Assembly (NCBI RefSeq): GCF_001708965.1
Contig: NZ_LVJW01000006.1
Location: 1,465,954-1,529,953 of the forward strand
From: Candidatus Thiodiazotropha endoloripes
GTDB lineage: Bacteria; Pseudomonadota; Gammaproteobacteria; Chromatiales; Chromatiaceae
Direction of reading: 5' to 3'
Length of the DNA stretch: 64,000 bases
Shown here: piece after piece, positions 1 to 10,586 of the stretch
How the letters are laid out: each line of letters begins with the position of its first letter
Position numbering within the stretch: position 1 is the first letter of the stretch
Made by a program: the position numbers and the translations under genes
The notes under the pieces: model-generated
Databases searched by the model: none
What the model saw: the letters and a program-made list of their open reading frames with translations, nothing else
Told to the model about the DNA's origin: nothing

Positions 1-244
1 GCTCGAGCAGCACATCCTTACCGGCGATGCCGAGATCCGCAGCGCCATACTCCACATAGGTGGGTACGTCGGTGGCGCGAATGATCACTAGTTTGACCTG
101 TTCATGATTGGTATCGAGAATCAGCTTGCGGCTCTTCTCCGGGTCGTCGGCCGGCTCGATCCCGGCATGGGCCAGCAGCGGCAGACTCTGGTTGAAGATG
201 CGGCCTTTCGACAGGGCGATGGTAATGGGTGCGTCAAATTTCAT
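1..244 (-). CDS. hisG: ATP phosphoribosyltransferase HisG, N-terminal part (cut by window edge)
   Basis: First enzyme of histidine synthesis, condensing ATP with PRPP in the cytoplasm. Only the first 81 codons are in the window; the rest lies beyond position 1. The N-terminus has the HisG hallmark [11 protein letters not shown] near residues 7-17, followed by a stretch ending in [12 protein letters not shown], typical of the periplasmic-binding-like fold of this family. It starts at the ATG whose complement is at 242-244. murA lies just upstream in the same direction with a gap of about 110 bases, and murA-hisG linkage is common in gammaproteobacteria, so the two are probably co-transcribed. 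Confidence 0.93.
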   Translation of the reverse strand, partial: MKFDAPITIALSKGRIFNQSLPLLAHAGIEPADDPEKSRKLILDTNHEQVKLVIIRATDVPTYVEYGAADLGIAGKDVLLE

Positions 245-353
245 GATTGGTTCAGGGTTAGCACAGCTTGGAAGCTGCAAGGATAACAAATGACGAAGCG
301 TATGGAATCCGGGAAAGGGCGATTATTCCACCGCTACCCGGTTTTCCTGGGTA

Positions 354-1634
<1,281 letters not shown>

Positions 1635-1878
1635 TTAACAGGCCCTACTGTAGATTGAATCAGCCCTGGATCCAGCGCCTATATCTTTAATCTTATGGTA
1701 TAGGCCTGTAATCCGGTTTATAGAACCAGGTTGGGTATGGAGAGCGACAGTCGTGGAAGCTCACTGTCCGACTGAAATCCACCCAACCTCAGGGTTTCTG
1801 ACGAAAAAGACAGGAGATGATAACGAAATTGGACGGAAAACGGGAGTACTTGTAAAAAAACTTACTTAATCAAACAGG

Positions 1879-2949
1879 TCAGCGCCGACTCACCGCCTGG
1901 TCGATGTACCGCTTGATGGCGCTCTGCCCCGCTTCGTCGATGCCGGTAAACTCCATCCGGCAGAGCCAGTCCTCGCCGTTCTTCTCATTGTCGAGAATCT
2001 TTGCATAGATGTGGCTGCTCTGTTCGCTCATCATTGAGGTGTAGAGTGTGATTCGGATGTCCGACAGGGTCTGCAGTTCAATTGGCAGACGGGCCTGAAG
2101 ACCGTAATAGCTCAGGTCGATGGCCCGCCCCCCGTAACTTGTATCAGAGACGGTTTTATTCTTAAGAGTTTGAAAGGTTAGTGGAAAATCAACCTCTATG
2201 CGTGGACTCTTACGGGATTCCACCCGCGGCACCTCGAGAAACCGTGGGCGATTGGTCGAGATCAGCTCGTAGAGGTTGACCGGGATCTGCTTACCCTTGA
2301 CCAGTACCTGATTCGGTTTTTCACACTCAATGAACTCTTTCGCCAGCTCCCGTGAGTGCTCGCTGAGCAGAATCTGGCCTCTGAGGCTGTAGGCCTCGAT
2401 GCGTGAGGCGAGGTTGACCTCATCACCGATCACCGTGTACTCGTGGTGCAGCTCCGATCCCAGGTTGCCGGCAACCACCTCACCGGTGTTGATGCCGATG
2501 CCCATGAACAACCGCGGGTGACCATGCTGGATGTTTTCGCTGTTGATGCTCTGCATGCTGCGCTGCATCTCCACGGCACAGGCGATGGCCCGCTCCAGAT
2601 CGTCATCCCGCTGTTCCGAGAGCCCGAACAGGGCCATGATGGAGTCGCCCATGAACTTGTCGATGGTGCCGCCGAAACGGAAGATGATCTCGCACATGCG
2701 GGAGAAGTAGAAATTCAGGATCTCGATGACGACATCGGGTTGGTAGTGTTCCGAGAGTGCGGTGAAGCCTCTCAGGTCGGAGAGCAGAATGGTGACCTGT
2801 TTGGTTTCCGGACGAACCCCTCCCTCTGGGGTGTCGAGGGATTTGATCAGCGCCTGGTGAAGCCGGCTTCTTTCAATCGGCGAGAGCTGGGTTTGCAGGG
2901 TCTTGCCGACAGTATCGATAATTCTTTCGATCTCTTCGGCTTGTTTCAT
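1879..2949 (-). CDS. Class III adenylate/guanylate cyclase with C-terminal PilZ domain
   Basis: Predicted soluble nucleotide cyclase fused to a c-di-GMP receptor domain. The start at 2949 is chosen because AAGGAG lies about 8 bases upstream; an open frame continues 30 codons further up but has no such site. Residues 50-235 are a class III cyclase domain: metal-binding Asp58 (LLSDLRGFT) and Asp102 (KFMGDSIMALFG), Lys98 at the adenine-selecting position, and the Asn and Arg of GDEVNLASRIE. Residues about 245-350 form a PilZ domain with both c-di-GMP motifs intact: RKSPR (246-250) and DLSYYG (278-283). No membrane segment is seen. The first 45 residues are helical and could be a dimerisation region. 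cAMP as product is inference from Lys98. Confidence 0.88.
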   Translation of the reverse strand: MKQAEEIERIIDTVGKTLQTQLSPIERSRLHQALIKSLDTPEGGVRPETKQVTILLSDLRGFTALSEHYQPDVVIEILNFYFSRMCEIIFRFGGTIDKFMGDSIMALFGLSEQRDDDLERAIACAVEMQRSMQSINSENIQHGHPRLFMGIGINTGEVVAGNLGSELHHEYTVIGDEVNLASRIEAYSLRGQILLSEHSRELAKEFIECEKPNQVLVKGKQIPVNLYELISTNRPRFLEVPRVESRKSPRIEVDFPLTFQTLKNKTVSDTSYGGRAIDLSYYGLQARLPIELQTLSDIRITLYTSMMSEQSSHIYAKILDNEKNGEDWLCRMEFTGIDEAGQSAIKRYIDQAVSRR

Positions 2950-3102
2950 GAAACAGCTCCTTTTTGGATTTCTTCTCTGTCCCGAGACCTTGCCTGCGGT
3001 CGCTCGGAGGAACCTCGTTGGTCTCGATGTAGTGGCCACTGAAGTGCCGCAATCGGTTGTCAGGCCTTGGTTTCAGTATAGCCAGAGAGGCGTGATCTGA
3101 AA

Positions 3103-3118
3103 CCCGATGAATATCGGG
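3103..3118. terminator. Small inverted repeat between two minus-strand genes
   Basis: A perfect 6-bp stem (CCCGAT / ATCGGG) with a 4-base loop lies upstream of the DegS-like gene and downstream of nothing obvious. It has no U-tract. It could be a weak hairpin in the intergenic region 2950-3164; its function is unclear. Confidence 0.2.
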
Positions 3119-3164
3119 TGATAGGGGCCTGGGAAGGGCTGGTCAGCCCCTGCTAAGGTCGGAT

Positions 3165-4334
3165 TTACTCATCGAATACCGGGCGCTCACCGGAAACGGT
3201 TTTCAGATTGAAGGCGTCGCTGCCGCGCCAGCCGCCAATCATCAGCTCGGTGCCGGGTGGCAGGCCGGCAATATGCTGCATCAGGTCCTGGGAGTTATTG
3301 AGTTGGATCTGGTTGATGCTGGTGATCACATCACCCGGCCGTAAGCCGGCTTGGCTTGCCGGGCCGTTTTCCAGCACCCCGGTCACCAGGACGCCGTCCT
3401 CAATGTGCAGGCCGAAAGCCTCAGCCAGCTTTTTGGTGACATCCTGGCCCTGGATGCCGATCCAGCCACGCACCACATGTCCGGTGCTGATCAGCTGTTG
3501 CATGATGCCCTGGGCCAGATCGAAGGGGATGGCAAAACCGATCCCATGGGAGCCGCCGGTCTGGGAGAAGATGGCGGTGTTGATGCCAATCAGTTCCCCG
3601 TGGCCGTTTACCAGTGCGCCTCCGGAATTACCCGGATTGATTGCCGCATCGGTTTGTATGAAGTTCTCGAAGGTGCTGATACCGAGTCGTGATCTGCCGG
3701 TGGCGCTGATAATGCCCATGGTCACGGTCTGTCCCACACCGAATGGATTGCCGATGGCGAGTACCACGTCTCCCACCTGCTGGGTGCTGGAGTGGCCAAC
3801 CGGTATCGGTTGCAGGGATTCTTCGCTATTGATCTTAAGCACCGCCACATCGGATTCCGCGTCACTGCCCACAACACTGACACTGACGCTCTGACCGTTG
3901 GCCAGCACCACTTTGATCTCGTCGGCGCCATCGATCACATGGTGGTTGGTCAGCATGTAACCGTCTTCTGTGATGATTACTCCGGAGCCAAGACTGGTAT
4001 CCAGACGTTGACGGGTCTTTTCCGGCAGAATGCTGCCGAACAGGTGCTGCAGAACCGGATCCTTGAAGCGCATTGCCTGGGATTCGGTGGTGATTTTCGT
4101 GGAGAAGATATTGACCACCGATGGGGCAGCCCGGTCGACTGCGTCCGCATAGGATACCGGCCCGGACTCTCTGGGCAGGTTGATCTTCGGCTGGTCGGCG
4201 GTCGTCGCGGCGGGTGGGCTTGCCGGTTGCGGTGATAACATGCGTTCAGGCATCAGGAACAGGACAACGATGGCCCCTGCCAGGCCGGCGGTCAAGGCCG
4301 TGAGTAGTAGAGATAGCAGTCTTTGCATACGCAT
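3165..4334 (-). CDS. DegS/AlgW-type periplasmic serine protease (trypsin-like plus one PDZ)
   Basis: Membrane-anchored periplasmic protease of the HtrA family. In relatives (DegS, AlgW) it senses misfolded outer-membrane porins through its PDZ domain and cleaves the anti-sigma factor RseA/MucA. From the ATG at 4334 the protein is 389 residues: an N-terminal signal anchor (about 5-28), a low-complexity linker, a trypsin-like domain with triad His132 (TNHHV), Asp162 (ESDVAVL) and Ser237 (GNSGG), and a single PDZ domain (about 285-375). One PDZ plus an anchor favours DegS/AlgW over DegP. The same frame stays open upstream to 4844, but that part is antisense to the NIF3 gene and has no domain, so it is not included. 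The divergent NIF3 gene next door matches the algW neighbourhood in Pseudomonas. Confidence 0.92.
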   Translation of the reverse strand: MRMQRLLSLLLTALTAGLAGAIVVLFLMPERMLSPQPASPPAATTADQPKINLPRESGPVSYADAVDRAAPSVVNIFSTKITTESQAMRFKDPVLQHLFGSILPEKTRQRLDTSLGSGVIITEDGYMLTNHHVIDGADEIKVVLANGQSVSVSVVGSDAESDVAVLKINSEESLQPIPVGHSSTQQVGDVVLAIGNPFGVGQTVTMGIISATGRSRLGISTFENFIQTDAAINPGNSGGALVNGHGELIGINTAIFSQTGGSHGIGFAIPFDLAQGIMQQLISTGHVVRGWIGIQGQDVTKKLAEAFGLHIEDGVLVTGVLENGPASQAGLRPGDVITSINQIQLNNSQDLMQHIAGLPPGTELMIGGWRGSDAFNLKTVSGERPVFDE

Positions 4335-4496
4335 CGGATGATCTAGTGTGGTAAAAACGTTACTTCTGGCAGCTCTAAAAAGGTTTAAGTTGAGTCGATG
4401 GCCGAGAAAAAGTCTCAAATTCGCTGGATAGTGCTCGATACTTTGATGGGCAGAGCACGCCAGGCCCAGTAGAGCCCAAATGCAGGCAAACATAAC

Positions 4497-5249
4497 ATGA
4501 TTGAACTGATAACGCTTGAAAACTACTGTAACCAATTGTTGGCAGCGGATAGCTTCGATGACTACTGCCCTAACGGTATCCAGGTCGAGGCCGGTACCAC
4601 GGTTGGTAAGTTGATGGTGGGCGTGACCGCCAGCCAGGCGCTGATCGATGCGGCTGCAGAGTGGGGGGCGGATGCCTTGCTGGTGCATCACGGCTATTTC
4701 TGGAAGGGTGAGCCGCAGCCACTGCGCGGCATTAAAGGGCAGCGGATTGCCACTCTCTATCGTCAGGGCATCAGCCTGCTCGCCTATCATCTGCCGCTGG
4801 ATGCCCATGAGGCGTTTGGCAACAACCGTCAATTGGGCAATCATCTGGGTCTGCCCCAGGCGGAAGCTTCAACCGCCGGGCAGGGCCTGGTGTGGACGGC
4901 CGAGTTCGCCCAACCCCAATCGCCGCAAACCCTGAATGCCAAGCTGACCGAGGTGCTGGGCAGGGAGCCGCTGCATATCCGTGCCGAGCGGCCACAGATC
5001 AAGCGGCTTGGCTGGTGTACCGGCGCGGCCCAAGGTTATATCGATCAGGCCGCCGCGCTGGGGCTCGACGCCTATATATCCGGTGAGGTGTCGGAGCCCA
5101 CGGTGCACCTGGCCAGGGAGCTCGATATCCACTATTTTGCGGCGGGCCACCATGCAACAGAGCGCTATGGGGTTGAGGCCTTGGGACGCCATCTGGCTGA
5201 GCGCCATCAGCTTGAATGGCGCTTTTGCGATATTGAAAACCCCGTTTAA
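4497..5249 (+). CDS. NIF3 / YbgI family dinuclear metal-binding protein
   Basis: A 250-residue protein of the NIF3 (GTP cyclohydrolase I type 2 / YbgI) family, which forms toroidal hexamers with a dinuclear metal site. Visible family features are VEAGTTVGKLMVGVTAS near residue 30, LLVHHGYFWKGE (about 61-72) with the metal-binding His pair, YHLPLDAH (about 98-105), and the C-terminal AAGHHATERYGVEALG, whose His and Glu complete the metal site. Length is normal for the short bacterial form. The cellular role of this family is not settled. It sits between the degS-like gene (divergent) and petA, a conserved arrangement in gammaproteobacteria. Confidence 0.93.
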   Translation: MIELITLENYCNQLLAADSFDDYCPNGIQVEAGTTVGKLMVGVTASQALIDAAAEWGADALLVHHGYFWKGEPQPLRGIKGQRIATLYRQGISLLAYHLPLDAHEAFGNNRQLGNHLGLPQAEASTAGQGLVWTAEFAQPQSPQTLNAKLTEVLGREPLHIRAERPQIKRLGWCTGAAQGYIDQAAALGLDAYISGEVSEPTVHLARELDIHYFAAGHHATERYGVEALGRHLAERHQLEWRFCDIENPV

Positions 5250-5445
5250 ATGGAGTGGCTTTACACGGTTTTATTTATCTTCGCCATGTGAATGCGCCTT
5301 GACCAACATGGTCACATTGTGGAGAATGCGCGGTTAATTTTCATTGTTTTATGTAAGTATATTCTAATGTCCTGAAAATGTGGGCTGGGAAGGGGCCGTT
5401 TCGGCTTCGAAGGCTCATGACAGTATCCGGGGAGTCCATAAAGTT

Positions 5446-6045
5446 ATGAGCGCAGATGGCGTTGATTTAAAGAAGCGGCGTACCCTTACGCTTGCTACCA
5501 GTGCGGTCGGAGCGGTTGGTGCCGGTTTCGTGATCTATCCATTTCTGGCGGCCTGGGCCCCCAGTGAGAAGGCCAAGGCGGCAGGTGCGCCGGTTGAGGC
5601 CGATATCGGCAAGCTCGAAGCGGGTCAGCTGATGCGGGTGAAATGGCGCGGAAAGCCGGTTTGGATCGTTCATCGTACCGATAAGAACCTTACTGATCTG
5701 CCGTCACTGGATGGTGTTTTGGCCGATCCAAACTCCGACGATACCGGACAGCAGCCAGACTACTGCAAAAACCCGACCCGGGCTGTCAATGAGAAGTATC
5801 TTGTCGCTGTGGGTATCTGTACTCATCTGGGGTGTTCTCCCACCTACCGTCCTGAAGTGGCTCCCGAGGATCTCGGCGCTGATTGGAAAGGTGGCTTCTT
5901 CTGTCCTTGCCACGGTTCGCGATTCGACCTGGCTGGTCGTGTCTACGCCGGTGTGCCTGCACCGAAAAACCTGGAAATTCCCCCTTACCAGTATCTCACT
6001 GATACGAAGATTCTGGTCGGTGCCGACGGAGGTTCATCCTCATGA
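5446..6045 (+). CDS. petA: Ubiquinol-cytochrome c reductase Rieske iron-sulfur subunit PetA
   Basis: Rieske 2Fe-2S subunit of the cytochrome bc1 complex, carrying electrons from ubiquinol to cytochrome c1 on the periplasmic side. From the ATG at 5446 (199 residues) there is a twin-arginine-type N-terminus (KKRRTLT) and one transmembrane helix at about 18-36. Cluster box 1 is CTHLGC (125-130) and box 2 is CPCHGS (153-158), which give the two Cys and two His ligands and the disulfide. An upstream start at 5380 would add a 22-residue head without a family counterpart, so it was not used. The stop overlaps the petB start by 4 bases, showing translational coupling in a petABC operon. Confidence 0.96.
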   Translation: MSADGVDLKKRRTLTLATSAVGAVGAGFVIYPFLAAWAPSEKAKAAGAPVEADIGKLEAGQLMRVKWRGKPVWIVHRTDKNLTDLPSLDGVLADPNSDDTGQQPDYCKNPTRAVNEKYLVAVGICTHLGCSPTYRPEVAPEDLGADWKGGFFCPCHGSRFDLAGRVYAGVPAPKNLEIPPYQYLTDTKILVGADGGSSS

Positions 6046-7283
6046 GTATGATGAAAAATTTTATGACTTGGATAGACGACCGCTATCCGGCGACCAAGGT
6101 CTGGAACGAGCACCTGGCGCAATACTACGCCCCCAAGAACTTCAACTTCTGGTACTTCATGGGCTCACTCGCCCTGCTGGTACTGGTTATTCAAATCCTC
6201 ACCGGCGTCTGGCTGGCGATGAACTACAAGCCTGATGCGGAACTGGCATTCGGTTCTGTGGAATACATCATGCGTGATGTGGACTGGGGCTGGTTGATTC
6301 GTTACATGCACTCAACCGGTGCTTCAGCCTTCTTCGTGGTGATCTATCTGCATATGTTTCGTGGTCTGATGTACGGTTCATACCGCAAGCCAAGAGAGCT
6401 GCTGTGGATCATCGGTGTGATCATCTACCTGGCGATGATGGCGACCGCTTTCTTCGGTTATCTGCTGCCCTGGGGGCAGATGTCCTACTGGGGCGCCCAG
6501 GTTATCGTCAACCTGTTCTCAGCGGTACCGGTGATCGGCCCGGACCTGGGTGTCTGGGTACGTGGTGACTATGTCATCTCCGATGCGACCCTGAACCGTT
6601 TCTTTGCCCTGCACTTCCTGCTGCCTTTCATCTTGGCCGCACTGGTGTTCATCCATATCGTTGCGCTTCACAAAGTCGGTTCCAACAACCCTGACGGTGT
6701 GGAGATCAAGAAGGGACCGAAGGGCAACCGCTGGTCTGACAAAGCGCCTGCCGATGGTATTCCCTTCCACCCCTACTACACGGTGAAGGATATTGCCGGG
6801 GTTGCCGGATTCCTGTTCATCTTCGCGGCGGTGGTCTTCTTCGCGCCGGAGATGGGAGGCTACTTCATCGAGCATCCGAACTTCGAACCGGCCAACCCGC
6901 TGAAGACGCCTGAGCATATCGCGCCGGTGTGGTACTTCACCCCGTTCTACGCGATTCTGCGTGCTGTGCCCTCGATTGCCGGTTCGGCCTTCCCGGGTGT
7001 GGTGGCGATGTTTGCCTCGATCCTGATCTTGTTCTTCATGCCCTGGCTGGATCGCAGCCCGGTCAAGTCGATTCGTTACAAAGGTACGCTCTATAAAGTG
7101 ATGCTGTGGGTCTTCGTGGTCAACTTCATCCTGCTCGGCTATCTGGGTACTCAACCGACCACTGACCTCTACAAGCTGTTGGCGCAGATCGGCACCATCT
7201 ACTACTTCGCCTTCTTCCTGCTGATGCCGATCTACAGCAAGATGGACAATACCAAACCCGTGCCAGAGAGGGTGACCGAATGA
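6042..7283 (+). CDS. petB: Cytochrome b subunit of the bc1 complex PetB
   Basis: Central membrane subunit of the cytochrome bc1 complex, holding hemes bL and bH and the quinol oxidation and reduction sites. It has 413 residues with eight hydrophobic helices. Helix B contains [22 protein letters not shown] (motif around residues 87-108) with heme-ligand His residues, helix D has further His ligands ([10 protein letters not shown] and the following IHIVALH), and the quinol-site PEWY-type motif appears as APVWYF in the loop after helix [15 protein letters not shown] is a strong family signature. The gene overlaps petA and petC by 4 bases each. Confidence 0.97.
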   Translation: MSMMKNFMTWIDDRYPATKVWNEHLAQYYAPKNFNFWYFMGSLALLVLVIQILTGVWLAMNYKPDAELAFGSVEYIMRDVDWGWLIRYMHSTGASAFFVVIYLHMFRGLMYGSYRKPRELLWIIGVIIYLAMMATAFFGYLLPWGQMSYWGAQVIVNLFSAVPVIGPDLGVWVRGDYVISDATLNRFFALHFLLPFILAALVFIHIVALHKVGSNNPDGVEIKKGPKGNRWSDKAPADGIPFHPYYTVKDIAGVAGFLFIFAAVVFFAPEMGGYFIEHPNFEPANPLKTPEHIAPVWYFTPFYAILRAVPSIAGSAFPGVVAMFASILILFFMPWLDRSPVKSIRYKGTLYKVMLWVFVVNFILLGYLGTQPTTDLYKLLAQIGTIYYFAFFLLMPIYSKMDNTKPVPERVTE

Positions 7284-8017
7284 AAAAGCTGATTGTTGCA
7301 TTCTTATTAGCCGTGACCCCGATGCTCGGGCTGGCAGCCGGTGGTGGTGTGCCGCTGGACGACGCGGACATCGATCTGAGCGATCAGGCCTCCCTGCAGC
7401 GCGGTGCCAAGTACTTCATGAACTACTGTCTGAGTTGTCACTCGGCCAAGTACCAACGCTATAACCGTATGGCGAAGGATCTGGGTCTGACCGAGCAGGA
7501 GGTCATCGATAATCTGATGTTCACCACCGACAAGATCGGTGAAACCATGAACATCGCCATGACAGCCGAGAAAGGTACCGAGTGGTTCGGTAATCCGCCA
7601 CCGGATCTGAGTGTGATCGCCCGTGCCCGTGGCGTGGACTGGCTCTACACCTACCTGCGTGGCTTCTACCTCGATGAGAAGCGTCCCTTCGGTGTCAACA
7701 ACCGGGTCTTCCCCGATGTAGGCATGCCGAATGTGCTGTGGCAGCTGCAGGGTGATCAGAAGGCGGTCTACAAGACCGAAGTCCACAACGGTACTGAAAC
7801 CGAAGTGCTGGATCACCTGGAACCCGCCAGCGAAGGCACCATGAGCGCGGAAGAGTTCGATCAGGTTGCGCGTGATATTACCGCCTTCCTGAGCTACATC
7901 GGTGAGCCGATCCAGATGGAGAGAAAGCGCCTGGGTGTCTGGGTTCTGCTGTTCATCGCAGTGTTCTTTGTGATGTCCTACCTGCTCAAAAAGGAGTACT
8001 GGAAGGACGTTCACTAG
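7280..8017 (+). CDS. petC: Cytochrome c1 PetC
   Basis: Membrane-anchored c-type cytochrome of the bc1 complex, accepting electrons from the Rieske protein and passing them to soluble cytochrome c. It has 245 residues with a cleavable signal peptide (about 1-20, ending AAGG), a heme-binding CLSCH motif (Cys50, Cys53, His54) and a C-terminal membrane anchor (about 220-238) ending in basic residues. The axial Met is probably in the FPDVGMPNVLWQ region. It is the last gene of petABC; a strong intrinsic terminator follows 28 bases after the stop. Confidence 0.96.
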   Translation: MKKLIVAFLLAVTPMLGLAAGGGVPLDDADIDLSDQASLQRGAKYFMNYCLSCHSAKYQRYNRMAKDLGLTEQEVIDNLMFTTDKIGETMNIAMTAEKGTEWFGNPPPDLSVIARARGVDWLYTYLRGFYLDEKRPFGVNNRVFPDVGMPNVLWQLQGDQKAVYKTEVHNGTETEVLDHLEPASEGTMSAEEFDQVARDITAFLSYIGEPIQMERKRLGVWVLLFIAVFFVMSYLLKKEYWKDVH

Positions 8018-8040
8018 CACTCATTGGTGTTTAGCTGACA

Positions 8041-8080
8041 AAAAGGCGCACAGTTGCGTTATACTGTGCGCCTTTTTTTA
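8041..8080 (+). terminator. Rho-independent terminator of petABC
   Basis: A 9-bp perfect GC-rich stem, GGCGCACAG (8046-8054) pairing with CTGTGCGCC (8065-8073), is followed by seven T residues (8074-8080). It sits 28 bases past the petC stop. A run of A residues just before the stem could make it work in both directions. Confidence 0.93.
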
Positions 8081-8153
8081 TGTGAAAAACTATTATTCCG
8101 GCACAAAATCCAATGGTCGATGGCGTGTCAGAATTTTTGGAGAGAGGCAATAA

Positions 8154-8777
8154 ATGGCAGCAGTTGCGAATAAACGCTCAGTGATGACCCTCTATTCGGA
8201 TCCGACGGACCCCTACTGCCACCGGGTCAGGATGGTGCTGGCGGAAAAAAACATCACCTACGAAGTGGAGGATATCGATCCGCTGAACGTGCCTGAAGAG
8301 GTGATGGAGCTGAATCCCTACGGAACCCTTCCAACCCTGGTGGACCGGGATCTCAAACTGTACGAGTCCCGTATCATCATGGAGTACCTGGATGAGCGGT
8401 TTCCCCATCCGCCCCTGTTACCTGTCGATCCTGTCTCCCGTTCAACATCGCGTTTGCTGATGTATCGGGTCGAGTCGGATTGGTATCGTCAGCTGGATAT
8501 CATTCTGAGCGGCAAGAAAGAGGCGGCAAAGGCTCGCAAAGAGCTGCGTGAGAGCCTGATCTCCACCGCGCCGGTATTTGGCGCCAAGCCCTTCTTCATG
8601 AGCGATGAGTTCTCCCTGGTGGATTGTGCTATCGCACCGCTGTTGTGGCGCCTGCCTGAGATGGGCATCGAGATTCCGGCCAGCGCCAAGGGCCTGCATG
8701 AATACTCCAAGCGTCTGTTTGAGAAAGAGTCGTTCATCAAGAGTCTCTCCGAAGCCGAACAGGAAATGCGTGGTTGA
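8154..8777 (+). CDS. sspA: Stringent starvation protein A (SspA)
   Basis: RNA-polymerase-associated protein with a glutathione-S-transferase fold that modulates transcription in starvation and acid stress in relatives. It has 207 residues: an N-terminal thioredoxin-like half (VMTLYSDPTDPYCHRVRMVLAEK, residues about 9-31, then NPYGTLPTLVDRDLKLYES) and an all-helical C-terminal half. The family PHP-type surface appears as FPHPPLLP. The start at 8154 has an AGAGAGG-like site 8-13 bases upstream. It lies downstream of petABC and upstream of sspB, as in many gammaproteobacteria. Confidence 0.94.
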   Translation: MAAVANKRSVMTLYSDPTDPYCHRVRMVLAEKNITYEVEDIDPLNVPEEVMELNPYGTLPTLVDRDLKLYESRIIMEYLDERFPHPPLLPVDPVSRSTSRLLMYRVESDWYRQLDIILSGKKEAAKARKELRESLISTAPVFGAKPFFMSDEFSLVDCAIAPLLWRLPEMGIEIPASAKGLHEYSKRLFEKESFIKSLSEAEQEMRG

Positions 8778-8980
8778 AACCTTGAATCTGCAGTTGACCG
8801 CTCCATTCTGCTACTAAGATTGAAGAGTGATATGAATAAGTGTTCGATAGAAGGTATCACCCGCCGGGTGAGTCATGCTACAGGGCGAATTGCACGCCTG
8901 TGGCGGCGTTGCAACTCCTTGCCCTGCACCACCACAAGCGCACACTTCATCCTGTCCATCTGCGGACTCCAGGTTAAACC

Positions 8981-9379
8981 ATGTCAGAGATGACATCCAA
9001 TCGCCCCTATCTGATCCGTGCCCTCTATGAGTGGCTGGTGGATAACGGTAAAACTCCCTATCTGATGGTCAATGCGGAGTATCAGGGGGCTGTTGTGCCG
9101 ATGCAGTTCGTCGAAAACGGACGCATCATTCTGAATGTGGACCCATCTGCTGTGTTCGGATTGGAGCTGGGGAATGATTGGATCAGCTTCAGTGCCCGCT
9201 TCAGGGGTGCTGAGGAAGAGATACTCATCCCCCCAGGTGCGGTGATGGGGATCTACGCCAAGGAGAATGGTCAGGGCATGCTGTTTCCGGAAGAGGAAGT
9301 GGATACTGACAGCGAACCGGAAGACGATCCGGATCCCAAACCGCCCAGCAGCCGTCCGGCGCTGAAGGTTGTCAAATAG
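8981..9379 (+). CDS. sspB: ClpXP protease specificity-enhancing factor SspB
   Basis: Adaptor that binds ssrA-tagged, stalled-ribosome products and delivers them to the ClpXP protease. It has 132 residues: the peptide-binding beta domain (about 1-105, starting SNRPYLIRALYEWLVDNG, a family hallmark) followed by an acidic, Pro-rich linker and the short C-terminal ClpX-binding tail ending in RPALKVVK. It follows sspA by 203 bases. That gap holds no gene, and the two may have separate promoters. Confidence 0.94.
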   Translation: MSEMTSNRPYLIRALYEWLVDNGKTPYLMVNAEYQGAVVPMQFVENGRIILNVDPSAVFGLELGNDWISFSARFRGAEEEILIPPGAVMGIYAKENGQGMLFPEEEVDTDSEPEDDPDPKPPSSRPALKVVK

Positions 9380-9380
9380 C

Positions 9381-9728
9381 TTAATCCTGCTGCTGCTCTG
9401 ATGGTTCGGCTGGGGGTTGTGGCGGCTGAGGGATATCCATGTGCAGACTCACATTGTGCATGCCCAGCATTACCAGATAGCCGGTGCGGCGCCCCGATCC
9501 CTCAAGACTGTAGTCAAATGCGTAGACCCGACGTAGTTTCGGACCACTACGCAACCAGCGGACTCCCAACCGGTGCAGTGCCACCGTCTGATCCAGAAAC
9601 TGAACCCCATGGCTTTGACAGCTGCTGCGGCTGATCCGGATCGCCACCTCTCTGACTTTCAGACTGTCTCGCCAGAACCAGGCAACCAGCATCAGCAGCA
9701 GTAGTAAATTAAGTGTTGAATAGGACAT
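9381..9728 (-). CDS. DUF3301-like small membrane-anchored protein
   Basis: A 115-residue protein with an N-terminal hydrophobic segment (about 6-19) followed by WRDSLKVREVAI and a conserved core (CQSHGVQFLDQTVALHRL, then RVYAFDYSLEGSGRRTGYLVMLG) that I recognise as the DUF3301 family. The tail is rich in Pro and Gln. The function of the family is unknown. It is convergent with sspB, with the two stop codons almost touching. Confidence 0.75.
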   Translation of the reverse strand: MSYSTLNLLLLLMLVAWFWRDSLKVREVAIRISRSSCQSHGVQFLDQTVALHRLGVRWLRSGPKLRRVYAFDYSLEGSGRRTGYLVMLGMHNVSLHMDIPQPPQPPAEPSEQQQD

Positions 9729-9845
9729 GGGGTGGTGTTGTGATCTTCTTGATTATAAGGATTCTACCTGATTGGCGACCGCACAGGGATTGCGCATTTA
9801 CTTTTTAATCAGGCCATTCTCGGCGTTATGCCTACACTAGGGATT

Positions 9846-10355
9846 ATGGGTCAGATACACATTGTAACGGCAGACATCACCCGGCTGGAAGTTGATGTTA
9901 TCGTCAATGCCGCCAATACAACCCTGCTTGGTGGTGGGGGGGTGGATGGCGCCATCCATCGGGCCGCTGGTGGGGAGCTGCTCGACTACTGCCGTAGCCT
10001 CGGCGGCTGCCAGGTAGGTGAGGCGAAATTGACGCCCGGTTACAATCTGCCCGCAAAATGGGTGATTCATACGGTTGGGCCGATTTGGCAGGGTGGCACC
10101 CTGGGTGAACCGAAACTGCTTCGGGAGTGTTACGAGAACAGCCTCGCCCTGGCGTCAGAACATAAGCTGCAGCAGATCGCCTTCCCCGGCATCAGCACCG
10201 GCGTCTATGGTTATCCCAAGCGCGAGGCGGCTGAGATCGCTCTGTCGGTGATGCAAGCCTGGCGGGAACGTTTCCAACGCATTATCGCATGCTGTTTCAG
10301 TGAGGCTGATGCGCAGCTCTATCAAAACGCCTGTGCTCAGTGCATTCGGGAATAG
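9846..10355 (+). CDS. Macro-domain protein, O-acetyl-ADP-ribose deacetylase type
   Basis: A 169-residue single-domain macro protein of the YmdB/MacroD type, which binds ADP-ribose and hydrolyses O-acetyl-ADP-ribose or ADP-ribose esters. Visible motifs are [23 protein letters not shown] (about 17-39), with the conserved Asn and the Gly-rich substrate loop, then [13 protein letters not shown], and [15 protein letters not shown], which forms the second phosphate-binding loop. The start at 9846 is preferred to one 6 codons upstream because an AGGGA site lies just before it. It stands alone, with about 230 non-coding bases downstream. Confidence 0.92.
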   Translation: MGQIHIVTADITRLEVDVIVNAANTTLLGGGGVDGAIHRAAGGELLDYCRSLGGCQVGEAKLTPGYNLPAKWVIHTVGPIWQGGTLGEPKLLRECYENSLALASEHKLQQIAFPGISTGVYGYPKREAAEIALSVMQAWRERFQRIIACCFSEADAQLYQNACAQCIRE

Positions 10356-10494
10356 GTCTTTATGGTTGATTCCAGCTTTGGAATCTCTTGCTGGCTCTAA
10401 ACCTGACGTTGCCTGTGCCTTGATTGGAAAGGTGATATCATGCGCTCCTTACAGGACAGGCCTAAGCTGAATGGCGCTTATCTTAAGCCGCATC

Positions 10495-10515
10495 TGGTGG
10501 GGCCACGCCCCACCA
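10495..10515. terminator. Perfect hairpin downstream of the macro-domain gene
   Basis: A perfect 9-bp inverted repeat, TGGTGGGGC / GCCCCACCA, with a CAC loop. There is no T-run on the plus strand, but four A residues follow, so on the minus strand a T-run precedes it. It lies between the macro-domain gene and the first glycosyltransferase gene. It may reduce read-through; a proper intrinsic terminator is not certain. Confidence 0.4.
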
Positions 10516-10586
10516 AAACCCATTGATGGTACACACTGCCATTTTGGGCCGAGCCTAAGCTGTCTTAATGCAACTGTTGTCTACTG

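Noticed and set aside
4335..4844. N-terminal extension of the DegS-like protease
   Set aside because: The frame is open but overlaps the NIF3 gene antisense. The signal anchor starts at the ATG at 4334, as in the family.
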